Positions 25,615-34,908 of a stretch of DNA of 64,000 bases are shown here, piece after piece. A model generated the notes under the pieces. That model was given only the letters and a program-made list of their open reading frames with translations. It ran no database searches and was not told where the DNA came from. This stretch comes from Dyella_B nitratireducens (GTDB lineage Bacteria > Pseudomonadota > Gammaproteobacteria > Xanthomonadales > Rhodanobacteraceae). Location: positions 5,022,001-5,086,000 of the forward strand of contig NZ_CP064032.1 of assembly GCF_049532905.1 (NCBI RefSeq), given 5' to 3'. A program made the position numbers and the translations under genes. Numbering within the stretch: the first letter of the stretch is position 1; each line of letters begins with the position of its first letter.

Positions 25615-26966
25615 GCGGCGCTGCGCCAGGTCGTGATCAGCGCTGGCGCAAGCAACTCGCGGTGCGCGGACGCTATGCGCAGTCCGCGCAGATGTTGACG
25701 GTGGAAGGCCGCCTGCGTCGCGTGGTCGGATTGACCTTGGAAGCCGAAGGCTGCGAAGCCGCGCTCGGCGCGCGCTGCCTGGTGGATGCCGCCGACGGCA
25801 GTGAACTGGATACCGAAGTAGTCGGCTTTGCCGACGAACGCCTGCTGCTGATGCCGGTGACCGAAATGCATGGCGTGCTGCCGAATGCGCGCGTGCGTCC
25901 TTGTGCGCGCATGGGCGGTTTGCCGGTCGGCGAGGCTTTGCTGGGCCGCGTGGTGGGCGCGGATGGTTTGCCGCTGGATGGCGAAGGTCCGCTGTACGCG
26001 GAGCATCACGCGGAGCTCAAGCGCGAGCCGATCAATCCCATGGCGCGCAAGCCGATCGACATGCCGCTCGACACCGGGGTGTGCGCCATCAACGCCTTGT
26101 TGACCGTCGGGCGTGGCCAGCGTATCGGCTTGTTTGCGGGCTCCGGCGTGGGCAAATCCACCTTGCTCGGCATGATGACGCGTTACACCGACGCAGACGT
26201 CGTCGTGGTCGGGCTGATCGGCGAACGCGGTCGTGAAGTGAAAGAATTCGTCGAGCAGACGCTGGGGCATGAAGGCCGCGAGCGCGCCGTGATCGTGGCT
26301 GCGCCCGCTGACGCGCCGCCCTTGAAGCGCTTGCGCGGTGCGCAGTACGCCACCGCCATTGCGGAATGGTTCCGCGATCGCGGCCAGCGTGTACTGTTGC
26401 TGATGGATTCATTGACGCGCTATGCGCAGGCACAGCGTGAGATTGCGCTGGCGATCGGCGAGCCGCCGGCCACCAAGGGTTATCCGCCGTCGGTATTTGC
26501 CATGCTGCCCGCACTGGTCGAGCGTGCCGGCAACGATGCCGAAGGACGCGGGTCGATTACCGCGTTCTACACCGTGCTTACCGAAGGCGACGATCATCGC
26601 CACGATCCGATTGCCGATGCGGCGCGCGCCATTCTTGACGGCCATATCGTGCTGTCGCGTGATCTCGCCGAAGCGGGCCATTACCCGGCCATCGATATCG
26701 AAGCATCGATCAGCCGCGTGATGCCGGCCGTGGTGGCGAAAGAGCAGATGCGAGCCGCGCAACGCTTTCGCCAGATCTACTCCGCCTATCGCCAGCGCCA
26801 GGATCTGATTGCGGTGGGTGCGTATCAAAAAGGTTCCGATCCGCAGGTCGACCATGCTATCGCCATGTACCCGCGCCTGACCCGGTTCCTGCAGCAGGAA
26901 GTCGATGAGCCGGTCGAGCTGCGCGCGGCGCAGGAACGGCTCGCCTCTATCACAGCAGAGACCTGA
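25611..26966 (+). CDS. fliI: Flagellum-specific ATPase FliI
   Basis: 451 residues, an F1-beta-like type III ATPase. Walker A is GLFAGSGVGKST and the signature block VVGLIGERGREVKEFVE follows; Walker B (RVLLLMDSLTRYAQAQREI) and PPATKGYPPSVFAMLP complete the set. It forms a hexamer below the export gate. All catalytic motifs are intact. Confidence 0.97.
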   Translation: MSGAAPGRDQRWRKQLAVRGRYAQSAQMLTVEGRLRRVVGLTLEAEGCEAALGARCLVDAADGSELDTEVVGFADERLLLMPVTEMHGVLPNARVRPCARMGGLPVGEALLGRVVGADGLPLDGEGPLYAEHHAELKREPINPMARKPIDMPLDTGVCAINALLTVGRGQRIGLFAGSGVGKSTLLGMMTRYTDADVVVVGLIGERGREVKEFVEQTLGHEGRERAVIVAAPADAPPLKRLRGAQYATAIAEWFRDRGQRVLLLMDSLTRYAQAQREIALAIGEPPATKGYPPSVFAMLPALVERAGNDAEGRGSITAFYTVLTEGDDHRHDPIADAARAILDGHIVLSRDLAEAGHYPAIDIEASISRVMPAVVAKEQMRAAQRFRQIYSAYRQRQDLIAVGAYQKGSDPQVDHAIAMYPRLTRFLQQEVDEPVELRAAQERLASITAET

Positions 26967-26973
26967 CTAAGCC

Positions 26974-27408
26974 ATGCCATCGCGTTCGGATCGACTGCAA
27001 CCCGCCGTGGACCAGGCCCAGCGCCGCCAGAAAGATGCGCTGCAGCGTCTGGCCGATCAGCAGCAGAAACTTGCTCAGGCCGAGCAACAGCTGGAAGAGC
27101 TGCAACGCTACCGGCGCGATTACAGCCTCGGCGACGGTGGGCTGACGGTGAGTGCACTGCTCAACCGTCAACAATTCGTCGACCGCATCGACCAGGCCAT
27201 CGTGCAGCAGGGCAAGTTGATCGAACGCCTGCAACGCCAACTCGACGGCGCGCGCGAACGCTGGCTGCAGGCGCATGCGCGCGAGAACGCCCTCGATAAC
27301 GTGGTGGAACGTCTGCGCAAGCAGGAAAACCAGCGTGAGCAGCGGCTGGAGCAGGCGGAAGTGGATGAGCGGATGCAGCACCGCGGCCGCCGGGCGGGTC
27401 CGCCGTGA
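26974..27408 (+). CDS. fliJ: Flagellar export protein FliJ
   Basis: 144 residues, almost entirely coiled coil (QRRQKDALQRLADQQQKLAQ, then VVERLRKQENQREQRLEQAE), directly after fliI. It is the rotor-like stalk between FliI and FlhA. Confidence 0.9.
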   Translation: MPSRSDRLQPAVDQAQRRQKDALQRLADQQQKLAQAEQQLEELQRYRRDYSLGDGGLTVSALLNRQQFVDRIDQAIVQQGKLIERLQRQLDGARERWLQAHARENALDNVVERLRKQENQREQRLEQAEVDERMQHRGRRAGPP

Positions 27409-27414
27409 CGCCGT

Positions 27415-27488
27415 GTAGGTTGGGGTGCAAACCCCAACATCGCCATGTCTGCGAAACGCCCGACGTTGGGGTTTGCACACCCACCTAC
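27415..27488. repeat. GTAGGTTGGGG palindromic repeat, copy 3
   Basis: A 74 bp copy just after fliJ with two substitutions in the right arm (GCACACCCACCTAC), the most degraded of the unsplit copies. Confidence 0.88.
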
Positions 27489-27541
27489 GCTGGCCTGTTT
27501 CTTGCCTGTTTCATGCTTATTTCTACGACGAGCATCCGAGT

Positions 27542-28828
27542 ATGAGTGCCAGTCCGTTACCCGCCCTTCCGGTTACCCCGACACCCGCGCAGCCGGCGCC
27601 GTCGACGGCCAACCGTAACCAGCACAGCGATACGAGCTTCAACTCGCATCTGCGGTCCGCGCAGCAGGCGTCGCAGGACGCCAGCCAGGCTGACTCGCAA
27701 AACAATGATCAAGGGCAGAACGGCAACGACGCGCAGAACACCAGCACGCAAGCCAGCAGCGCATCGGACAACACCAGCAAGCCGGGCGCCGATGCCAATG
27801 ACACGCAGAAGAATGCGGCGAACGACAACGGCCCCGGCATCGATCTCACTGGTGGCGTCGGTACGCTGGCCAGTGCCGTGCTCAGCCTGATCGATCATGC
27901 GACCAGTGACACACACGGCGATGCCAAGCCGGCTGCCGACGGTACCGCCAAACCATCCACCGGCACGAAGCGACAAGCGACCGATGCGCAATCATCCGTC
28001 ACCGCAGGCATCGTGCCGATGCCGCTGCCTGCCATCGCGCCGGTGGCGACAACGACCGGATCGAACACGAATGCATCGCAAGCCGGCAATGCGCTAGTCG
28101 GCGGCATCGCCAGCGGCTCATCGTCCAAATCGTCGCTGGATCTCAGGGGCGACGATGGTCTTTCAGCCAGTGACTCAAGCGCGTCGGGAACGAATGGGTC
28201 TGCAGATACCAGCAGCGTGACGCAAGGCATCACCGACAACACGCAAGCCCTCGCCGGCAGTTTGGCCTCGGCCGGTCATGCTGCGCTTCCAGCAGCCACG
28301 GCCTTCACCGCGGACAATACGTCGCCTGGCAGCACCGCCGATATCACCGCGCTCGGCAATCTCACGGCCACTGCACCGGCATTACCCTCAGGCACGACCG
28401 GTACGCACAGCTTGACGGCAAATGCTCCCGTCGGTTCTTCCGGTTTCGCCAAGGAGCTCGGCCAGCAGATCACCTGGCTTAGCGGCCAGGATGTGAAGCA
28501 GGCGCAGATTCGCCTCAACCCGCAGAACCTCGGTCCGCTCGATGTGAAAGTCAGCGTGGAACACGGCCGCGTGGACGTGAGCTTCGTGACGCAACATCCG
28601 GATACCACCGCAGCCGTGCAACAGAGCCTTGGCCAGCTCCACCAGATGCTGGGCGGGCAGGGTTTGTCGCTCGGGCACGCTACCGTGGGGCAGCATGGGC
28701 AGCAGCAGTTTGCGGGACAGCAGGGGCAGCAGGCGCAAGCAACGGGTAACGCCGGCGACGATGTTGCGGATACGCCGATTGCGACGGCTGCGCGTGTTGC
28801 CATCGGTTTGGTTGACGCGTTCGCCTGA
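27542..28828 (+). CDS. fliK: Flagellar hook-length control protein FliK
   Basis: 428 residues. A long Ser/Thr/Asn/Asp-rich, low-complexity N-terminal ruler (residues 1-290) precedes the conserved Flg_hook C-domain (AQIRLNPQNLGPLDVKVSVEHGRVDVSFVTQH, here read in parts) and a Gln-rich tail. It measures hook length and triggers the FlhB substrate switch. The ATG at 27542 was chosen because upstream codons lie in the repeat. Confidence 0.92.
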   Translation: MSASPLPALPVTPTPAQPAPSTANRNQHSDTSFNSHLRSAQQASQDASQADSQNNDQGQNGNDAQNTSTQASSASDNTSKPGADANDTQKNAANDNGPGIDLTGGVGTLASAVLSLIDHATSDTHGDAKPAADGTAKPSTGTKRQATDAQSSVTAGIVPMPLPAIAPVATTTGSNTNASQAGNALVGGIASGSSSKSSLDLRGDDGLSASDSSASGTNGSADTSSVTQGITDNTQALAGSLASAGHAALPAATAFTADNTSPGSTADITALGNLTATAPALPSGTTGTHSLTANAPVGSSGFAKELGQQITWLSGQDVKQAQIRLNPQNLGPLDVKVSVEHGRVDVSFVTQHPDTTAAVQQSLGQLHQMLGGQGLSLGHATVGQHGQQQFAGQQGQQAQATGNAGDDVADTPIATAARVAIGLVDAFA

Positions 28829-28876
28829 GCTGTAGGCGAAGTGTCGTTCGCCGCGAAAAATCAGTCTTGCCTCGAC

Positions 28877-28944
28877 GTCATTCCGGCGAAGGCCGGAATC
28901 CATGCGCTGTACTTGCCATGGATTCCGGCCTTCGCCGGAATGAC
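28877..28944. repeat. ATTCCGGCGAA paired repeat, copy 1
   Basis: GTCATTCCGGCGAAGGCCGG AATCCATG, then a short loop, then the reverse complement ending CCGGAATGAC. A 68 bp copy after fliK. Confidence 0.9.
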
Positions 28945-29155
28945 GATTCGCTCTGAAACAGCATTAGCGCGAATTTTGATTCTTGCCGGAATGGCGGCCG
29001 TAAAGGATTACCGCGAGCGCATCAAATTCGACCTTCGCGCGCACTGACGAAATCACCACTCCGCGCCACCGACTACATCCCGACACGCGTCAATAAAACG
29101 CCGTCCCGCGTCTTCACAAATCCCACAAACCGCGCCACTACGCGCTTTTAAACCG
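28945..29155. other. Intergenic DNA between the repeat and the fliL promoter
   Basis: About 210 bp with no convincing ORF and no repeat. Only the sigma54 element at its end is recognisable. Confidence 0.5.
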
Positions 29156-29171
29156 TGGCACGCCGCTTGCT
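29156..29171 (+). promoter_or_regulatory. Sigma54 promoter of the fliL operon
   Basis: TGGCACGCCGCTTGCT is a perfect TGGCACG-N4-TTGCW element 72 bp upstream of the fliL ATG. It drives fliLMNOPQR. Confidence 0.9.
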
Positions 29172-29242
29172 AAAACCCCTGTAGCCAAGCCCGCTTCGCT
29201 TTCGAAGCGCGGCATCACGTCTTGTATGGAATGGGGTTGTTC

Positions 29243-29731
29243 ATGGCTAACGCCGAAGATATGGAAGATGAAGTCTCTGTCGCGCCGCCGAAGAAGAAAG
29301 GCGGTCGCGGGATGATGTTTGCCGGCATCGCGGCGCTGCTGCTGCTCGGCGGTGGCGGATACCTGTACACGCGTGGTCACGGCGCGCAAGCCGCGGTCAC
29401 GCCGCCCAAGGCGCCAGAATTGTTCCTGCCGCTGGATCCCGCCTTCGTGGTGAATTTCCAGGATCAGGACGCCACGCGTTATCTGCAGGTCGGTGTGACC
29501 GTGATGACGCATGATCCGGCTGCCGTGCAGGCCATGAAGGACAGCGATCCGGTCATCCGCAATGCGCTGGTGATGTTGTTCAGCAGCCAGACCTACGTGG
29601 GGCTGAGCGACATCAACGGCAAGAAAAAGCTGCAGGCCGAGGCGCTGGATGCCGTGCGCAAGATCGTGGCCGACAAGATCGGCAAGCCGGATGTGGACGC
29701 CATTTATTTCACCAGTTTCGTGATGCAGTAA
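29243..29731 (+). CDS. fliL: Flagellar basal-body protein FliL
   Basis: 162 residues. A short cytoplasmic tail, one membrane segment (GMMFAGIAALLLLGGGGYLYT, here near residues 25-45) and a periplasmic SPFH-like domain (FVVNFQDQDATRYLQVGVTV ... VDAIYFTSFVMQ). It stabilises stators. The start is ATG 29243; an upstream in-frame codon at 29222 is less likely. Confidence 0.94.
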   Translation: MANAEDMEDEVSVAPPKKKGGRGMMFAGIAALLLLGGGGYLYTRGHGAQAAVTPPKAPELFLPLDPAFVVNFQDQDATRYLQVGVTVMTHDPAAVQAMKDSDPVIRNALVMLFSSQTYVGLSDINGKKKLQAEALDAVRKIVADKIGKPDVDAIYFTSFVMQ

Positions 29732-29744
29732 GGGGACTGCGCCG

Positions 29745-30761
29745 ATGAGCGACCTGCTTACCCAAGAAGAAATCGACGCCCTGCTCAACGGCGTCGACGG
29801 TGGCCAGATCGAAACCGAAAGCGACATGCCGCCGCCGGCGGGCACGGTGCTGGATTTCGACTTCACCCAGCAGGACCGCATCGTGCGTGGCCGCCTGCCC
29901 ACGCTGGAAATGATCAACGACCGTTTCGCGCGCTTCTTCCGCACCCAGCTGTTCGGCGTGCTGCGCAAGACCTGCGAGGTGTCGGTGCTCGGCGTGAAGA
30001 TGCAGAAGTTCAGCGAATACGTGCACGGCTTGAACGTGCCGAGCAATCTCAACCTGATCAAGGTGAAGCCGCTGCGTGGCACCGCCCTGGCGGTGATGGA
30101 GCCGCGGCTGGTGTTCACCGTGATCGACAATTTCTTTGGCGGCGACGGGCGTTATCACGCGCGCATCGAAGGCCGCGATTTCACGCCGACCGAAAACCGC
30201 GTCATCCAGATTCTGCTCGCCGAGGTCTTCGTTGCGATGACCGAGGCGTGGGCACCGGCGATGCAGGTGCAGTTCGAATTCATCAATTCGGAAATCAATC
30301 CGCAGTTCGCCAATATCGTCAGCCCCACCGAAACGGTAGTGGTGTCGCGCTTTCATGTGGAACTCGATGGCGGTGGCGGCGAAGTGCATCTCACCTTGCC
30401 TTACGCGATGGTGGAGCCGATCCGCACCATGCTCGATGCCGGCGTGCAGAGCGACCGCATGGGTGAACGCGACGAACGCTGGATCCATTGCCTGCACGAT
30501 GAAGTGATGGATGCCGAGGTCGAGCTCACTTCGCTGCTGCTGGAAACCGAGGTCAGCATCGGCGAATTCCTCAGCCTGCGCATCGGCGACGTGATTCCGA
30601 TCAGCCTGCCTGACGTCACGACCGTGTTTGCGGAAGACGTACCGATTTTTCGTGGCGAATACGGCCAGACCAATGGCCGCTACGCCGTTCGCTACAAGAC
30701 CGCGGCGGGGCGCCGCGCGCCGATTCCCAATTTCGACTTTGCTCCGGAAAAAATCGCATGA
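29745..30761 (+). CDS. fliM: Flagellar motor switch protein FliM
   Basis: 338 residues. The N-terminal CheY-binding peptide LLTQEEIDALLNGVDG, the CheC-like middle domain (LVFTVIDNFFGGDGRY) and a C-terminal SpoA domain are all present. It overlaps fliN by 4 bases. Confidence 0.97.
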   Translation: MSDLLTQEEIDALLNGVDGGQIETESDMPPPAGTVLDFDFTQQDRIVRGRLPTLEMINDRFARFFRTQLFGVLRKTCEVSVLGVKMQKFSEYVHGLNVPSNLNLIKVKPLRGTALAVMEPRLVFTVIDNFFGGDGRYHARIEGRDFTPTENRVIQILLAEVFVAMTEAWAPAMQVQFEFINSEINPQFANIVSPTETVVVSRFHVELDGGGGEVHLTLPYAMVEPIRTMLDAGVQSDRMGERDERWIHCLHDEVMDAEVELTSLLLETEVSIGEFLSLRIGDVIPISLPDVTTVFAEDVPIFRGEYGQTNGRYAVRYKTAAGRRAPIPNFDFAPEKIA

Positions 30762-31108
30762 GCCAGAATTTCGATACCGCACAGGGCCAGAACGGCGAAC
30801 AGCGCATGGAGTTCGATGCGCTGAATGGCGCGGGTGGCGACAAGTCCGACGTCAGCCTGGACATGATCCTGGATGTGCCGGTGACGTTGGCGATGGAAGT
30901 GGGCCGCACGCGCATCAGCATTCGCAACCTGCTGCAGCTCAACCAGGGCTCGGTGGTGGAACTGGATCGCGCGGCGGGTGAGCCGCTGGACGTATTCGTC
31001 AACGGCACCCTGGTGGCGCATGGCGAAGTGGTCGTGATCAACGAGAAGTTCGGCATCCGCCTGACCGACGTGATCAGCCCTGCCGAACGGGTGCGCAAAC
31101 TGAGATGA
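30758..31108 (+). CDS. fliN: Flagellar motor switch protein FliN
   Basis: 116 residues, SpoA fold (LDMILDVPVTLAMEVGRTRI; LLQLNQGSVVELDRAAGEPL; VNGTLVAHGEVVVINEKFGI). It forms the base of the C-ring. It overlaps fliO by 4 bases. Confidence 0.97.
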   Translation: MSQNFDTAQGQNGEQRMEFDALNGAGGDKSDVSLDMILDVPVTLAMEVGRTRISIRNLLQLNQGSVVELDRAAGEPLDVFVNGTLVAHGEVVVINEKFGIRLTDVISPAERVRKLR

Positions 31109-31491
31109 ACATGGCATCGCACCTATTGGCGCGCGCGCCGGTGGCGAGCGTGCCCGATATCAACGTGACCGGCGAATTGATCCGCGTGATGTTGAGCCTG
31201 GGCGCGATCGTGGCACTGATCTTCGCGGCAGGCTGGCTCACGCGCCGCCTGCAATCGCGGCAGATCGGCGGCGGACGCCGCCTACGTTGCATCGAGACGA
31301 TGCCGATCAGCACGCGCGAACGCGTGATGCTGATCGAAGCCGATGGCAAACGCCTGCTGGTGGGCGTGGGTGCCGGAGGTATTCGCACACTGCATGTGTA
31401 CGAAGGCACGGCGCCGATGGAAGCCGCGCCGGCGCCTGCACCGCTGCCGCCCTTTGCGGAGTTGTTGGGCCGGTTGGGGCGTAAGTCATGA
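31105..31491 (+). CDS. fliO: Flagellar biosynthesis protein FliO
   Basis: 128 residues with one membrane segment (LIRVMLSLGAIVALIFAAGW, about residues 25-44) and a short basic cytoplasmic domain (RRLQSRQIGGGRRLRCIETM). It assists assembly of the FliP ring. It ends in ATGA overlap with the fliP start. Confidence 0.9.
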   Translation: MNMASHLLARAPVASVPDINVTGELIRVMLSLGAIVALIFAAGWLTRRLQSRQIGGGRRLRCIETMPISTRERVMLIEADGKRLLVGVGAGGIRTLHVYEGTAPMEAAPAPAPLPPFAELLGRLGRKS

Positions 31492-32408
31492 ATAGTGCCG
31501 CGTTCGATAAGTTCCATGCACCGTCGCCCCGGCGAACGCCGGGGCCCAGTGACTTTTCCGGAGCAAAGACGCTGGGCCCCGGCGTTCGCCGGGGCGACGG
31601 GATAGGGAAAATCCTGGTCGGTTTGATGCTGACGCTGCTGTTTGCACTGGTTTCATGCGGAGTGCATGCCGCAACGACCACGTCGACAACGGCGGTTGCG
31701 CCGATCGCACCCATTGCACCGATCTCGCAATCAGCCGGCATCCCCGTGCTGACGGTGCAGAATGCCGGCGGCGGCCAGAACTGGAGCCTGTCGTTGCAAG
31801 TGGTAGCACTGATGACGGTGCTCACCCTGCTGCCCGCCGTGCTGCTGATGATGACCTCGTTCACGCGCATCATCATCGTGCTGAGTTTTCTGCGCCAGGC
31901 ACTGTCCACCCAATCCACGCCGCCAAACCAGGTGCTGCTCGGGCTGGCGTTGTTCTTGACCTTCTTCGTGATGTCGCCGGTGCTCAACCGCGCCTACGAG
32001 GATGGTGTAAAGCCTTATATGGATCACAAGATCAGCGCGGAGGATGCAATTCCCGCTGCCGCCGCGCCGTTCAAGCATTTCATGCTGGATCAGACGCGCG
32101 ACGCGGACCTGCAGCTGTTCACGCGCCTGGCCAAGGAACAGCCTTATGCCAGCAAGGACGACGTACCGTTCCGCGTGGCCATGCCGGCCTTCGTCACCAG
32201 TGAATTGAAGACCGCGTTCCAGATGGGCTTTCTGCTGTTCATTCCCTTCCTGGTGATCGACGTGGTGGTGGCGAGCGTGTTGATGTCGATGGGCATGGCG
32301 ATGGTGTCGCCGTCGATCATCTCGCTGCCGTTCAAGATCATGTTGTTCGTGATGGTGGATGGCTGGTCGTTGCTTGTAGGCACCCTGGCGGGGAGTTTCT
32401 ACACATGA
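31488..32408 (+). CDS. fliP: Flagellar export gate protein FliP
   Basis: 306 residues as drawn from the ATG coupled to fliO. Residues 13-36 (SPRRTPGPSDF...LGPGVRRGD) are encoded by a 75 bp intergenic-type repeat lying in frame. The real protein begins to resemble FliP at the signal segment MLTLLFALVSCGVHA (M47, nucleotide 31626) and continues with the FliP signature MMTSFTRIIIVLSFLRQAL and four membrane segments. Either a 46-residue extension is translated or a restart at 31626 is used. It builds the export pore with FliQ and FliR. Confidence 0.93.
   Translation: MNSAAFDKFHAPSPRRTPGPSDFSGAKTLGPGVRRGDGIGKILVGLMLTLLFALVSCGVHAATTTSTTAVAPIAPIAPISQSAGIPVLTVQNAGGGQNWSLSLQVVALMTVLTLLPAVLLMMTSFTRIIIVLSFLRQALSTQSTPPNQVLLGLALFLTFFVMSPVLNRAYEDGVKPYMDHKISAEDAIPAAAAPFKHFMLDQTRDADLQLFTRLAKEQPYASKDDVPFRVAMPAFVTSELKTAFQMGFLLFIPFLVIDVVVASVLMSMGMAMVSPSIISLPFKIMLFVMVDGWSLLVGTLAGSFYT
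31523..31597. repeat. 75 bp CCCCGGCGAA repeat inside fliP, copy 1
   Basis: GTCGCCCCGGCGAACGCCGG ... GCCGGGGCGAC, an inverted repeat of exactly 75 bp, aligned over its whole length with 44053..44127. Its length, a multiple of three, keeps the fliP reading frame. Confidence 0.88.
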
Positions 32409-32437
32409 AATCCTGCAATGCGTTCACTTGCCTCATC

Positions 32438-32550
32438 GTCATTCCGGCGAACGCCGGAATCCAGTCCGGTACGCGTGCGCAGCACACATCACTGGTTTTG
32501 AGTGCTTCGCACGACGTATTTAACTGGATTCCGGCGTTCGCCGGAATGAC
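32438..32550. repeat. ATTCCGGCGAA paired repeat, copy 2
   Basis: A 113 bp element with 25 bp outer arms between fliP and fliQ. The centre contains GTGCGCAGCACA and GTGCTTCGCACGACG, also seen in modified form in the copies at 37115 and 48867. Confidence 0.9.
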
Positions 32551-32580
32551 GAGCGGAAATATCCCGGTGGAGTACGTAGC

Positions 32581-32850
32581 ATGACGCCCGAGTGGGTCAT
32601 TCACTTCGGCCAGCATGCGCTCTACATCGGCATGCTCGTTGCCGCGCCTTTACTGCTTACTGCGTTGCTGGTCGGCCTGCTCGTCGGCGTGATCCAGGCC
32701 GCCACGCAGATCCATGAAATGACGCTCAGCTTCATTCCGAAGCTGTTGGCGATGGCGGCGGTGGGGTTGATCGCCGGGCCGTGGATGCTGCGCACGCTGG
32801 TGCAGTTCACGCACGACATCATTGTGGGGCTGCCGGAGGCGATCAAGTGA
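32581..32850 (+). CDS. fliQ: Flagellar export gate protein FliQ
   Basis: 89 residues, two membrane helices (residues 15-40 and 50-75) around the FliQ signature GVIQAATQIHEMTLSFIPK. Its TGA overlaps the fliR GTG. Confidence 0.96.
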   Translation: MTPEWVIHFGQHALYIGMLVAAPLLLTALLVGLLVGVIQAATQIHEMTLSFIPKLLAMAAVGLIAGPWMLRTLVQFTHDIIVGLPEAIK

Positions 32851-33614
32851 CGATCGAGCTGGCCGCGCTGATCCATTGGTTGTCCGGCATGTTCTGGGCA
32901 CTGGGTCGCGTGGGCGGCTTCTGCATGGCGGCACCGGTCTTCAATGCCACGGTGATGCCGGCGCGCATTCGCGCCGCGCTCATCATCGTGCTCACGCTGG
33001 TGCTGGCGCCGTTGGCGCCGACGCAAATGGATCTGCTCAGTGCATCCGGTGTGGCGACGATGGCTATGCAGATGCTGATCGGCGCCGGCATCGGCTTCGT
33101 CCTGCAGCTGGTTTTTCAGGCGGTTTCGTATGGCGGTGTTCTGATCGGCCAGAGCATGGGCCTGGGCTTCGCCGAATTGATCAGCCCGATGAGCAACACC
33201 AGTGCGCCGGTGCTGGGGCAGTTCTACATGGTGATGGTGAGCATGCTGTTCCTGGCGATGGATGGACATCTGCAAGTGATCGAGCTGCTCGCCGATAGTT
33301 TCCGTAGCCTGCCACCTGGCGTGACTGGTATGGATACCCAATCGTTGTGGGTGCTGGTGATGGCCGGCGGCGATCTGTTTTCCGGCGCGTTGCGCGTGGC
33401 CTTGCCGGCGATGACGGCGCTGCTGCTGGTGAATATCGGTTTTGCTGCGACCAGCCGTGCATCGCCCGCGATGAATCTCTTCGCGGTAGGTTTTCCGATC
33501 AGCATCTGCATGGGCTTCATCGCTTTGTGGCTGGCCATGCGCGGCATGGCCGGCGCGTATTCGGCGCTGCAGTCCGCGGGTTGGGATGTGATGCGGCATC
33601 TGGCGGGGCTTTGA
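32847..33614 (+). CDS. fliR: Flagellar export gate protein FliR
   Basis: 255 residues, five to six membrane helices; signature segments RIRAALIIVLTLVLAPLAP and GQSMGLGFAELISPMSNTSA. I chose the GTG at 32847 (GTGA overlap with fliQ); upstream in-frame codons overlap fliQ and look unlike FliR. Confidence 0.95.
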   Translation: MTIELAALIHWLSGMFWALGRVGGFCMAAPVFNATVMPARIRAALIIVLTLVLAPLAPTQMDLLSASGVATMAMQMLIGAGIGFVLQLVFQAVSYGGVLIGQSMGLGFAELISPMSNTSAPVLGQFYMVMVSMLFLAMDGHLQVIELLADSFRSLPPGVTGMDTQSLWVLVMAGGDLFSGALRVALPAMTALLLVNIGFAATSRASPAMNLFAVGFPISICMGFIALWLAMRGMAGAYSALQSAGWDVMRHLAGL

Positions 33615-33639
33615 TATGCCACACCCGTGCCGACATATC

Positions 33640-33713
33640 GTAGGTTGGGGTGCAAACCCCAACATGGCGCGCGCTACAAACATGGCGATGTTGGGGTTTG
33701 CACCCCAACCTAC
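33640..33713. repeat. GTAGGTTGGGG palindromic repeat, copy 4
   Basis: A 74 bp intact copy between fliR and flhB. Confidence 0.9.
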
Positions 33714-33750
33714 GTGTCGCAGTTGCGCCATGGCGCTGGAGGGCTAGGCC

Positions 33751-34887
33751 ATGGCCGAGACCGAAAATGAAGACCGCACCGAACGAGCGTCAGACAAACG
33801 CCTTCAGGAAGCCCGTGAAAAAGGCGATATTCCCCGCTCGCGCGATCTCTCCGGCGCCATGGTGGTGTTGGCGGGTGCGAGCATCCTGCTTTCGTATGGC
33901 TCCAGCATGTATGCGCGGATGCAGCACATCTACGCGCTGGGTCTGGATTATTCGCGCGATGCCTTGTTCAGCGATGAATTGATGTCGCGCGCACTGCACG
34001 CGGCACTGGGCGACATGCTGGGTGTGCTGATGCCGGTGTTCGCTGCAACGCTGATCTCCGCGGTAGGTTCGTCCGTGTTGATCGGCGGCTTGAGTTTCAG
34101 CTCGCAAGCGCTGGTGCCGAACTTCCAGCGGCTTGATCCGATCTCCGGATTGGGACGGCTGGTCTCGCTCAACGGCCTGATCGAACTGGCCAAGTCGCTG
34201 TTGAAAGTCGCCTTTATCGGCGTTGCCTTGGTCGCGCTGCTGCGTCACGACGAAAGCGCTGTGATGGCAACCGGCCATGAAGCGATTGGCGCGGGCGTAG
34301 CGCATGCGCTGTCGCTGGTGGCGCATGCGGCGCTGTTGTTCGCCGTGCTGCTCGGCGTGATCGGCGGCCTCGACGCGATGTGGCAGCGTTTCGATTACGA
34401 CCGCAAGCATCGCATGTCCAAGCAGGAGCTGAAGGACGAGCACAAGGAAAGCGAGGGTGATCCGCACCTGAAGGGCCGCATCCGTCAGATGCAGCAGCAG
34501 ATCGCGCGCCGCCGCATGATCCAGGACGTGCCCAAGGCCGACGTGGTGGTGGTGAACCCCACGCACTTTGCCGTCGCCCTGCGTTACGACGATGCGCGCA
34601 TGCGCGCGCCACGTGTGGTCGCCAAGGGCCTGGACGTGCTCGCCATGCAGATTCGCCTGGTGGCCGACGCGCATCGCATTCCACTGGTGGAGGCGCCGCC
34701 GCTGGCGCGTGCGCTGTACGCCACCACCGAAATCGGTCACGAGATTCCGTCCGCGCTGTACGTCGCGGTCGCGCAGATTCTCGCCTACGTCTACCAGCTC
34801 AAGCAGGCCACCGAACGCGGCGGCCCGATTCCCGATGTGCCGCACCCGGATATCGATCCGGAGTTGCAAGGCCGTTACCGGCAGTAA
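33751..34887 (+). CDS. flhB: Flagellar export switch protein FlhB
   Basis: 378 residues. The N-terminus ENEDRTERASDKRLQEAREK, four membrane helices, and the autocleavage site N-P-T-H in VVVNPTHFAVALRYD. Cleavage between N and P switches export from hook to filament substrates. A truncated FlhB C-domain homologue is encoded at 46500. Confidence 0.97.
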   Translation: MAETENEDRTERASDKRLQEAREKGDIPRSRDLSGAMVVLAGASILLSYGSSMYARMQHIYALGLDYSRDALFSDELMSRALHAALGDMLGVLMPVFAATLISAVGSSVLIGGLSFSSQALVPNFQRLDPISGLGRLVSLNGLIELAKSLLKVAFIGVALVALLRHDESAVMATGHEAIGAGVAHALSLVAHAALLFAVLLGVIGGLDAMWQRFDYDRKHRMSKQELKDEHKESEGDPHLKGRIRQMQQQIARRRMIQDVPKADVVVVNPTHFAVALRYDDARMRAPRVVAKGLDVLAMQIRLVADAHRIPLVEAPPLARALYATTEIGHEIPSALYVAVAQILAYVYQLKQATERGGPIPDVPHPDIDPELQGRYRQ

Positions 34888-34908
34888 CCCATACTCAAGG
34901 CGACACGC

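Noticed and set aside
27491..27506. Possible sigma54 promoter before fliK (TGGCCTGTTTCTTGCC)
   Set aside because: Only the GG and GC core fits; three mismatches to TGGCACG-N4-TTGCW, against one or none in the accepted sites.
28877..28944. ATTCCGG repeats as simple transcription terminators
   Set aside because: The arms form stems but no T-tract follows and the same element occurs in mid-operon gaps.
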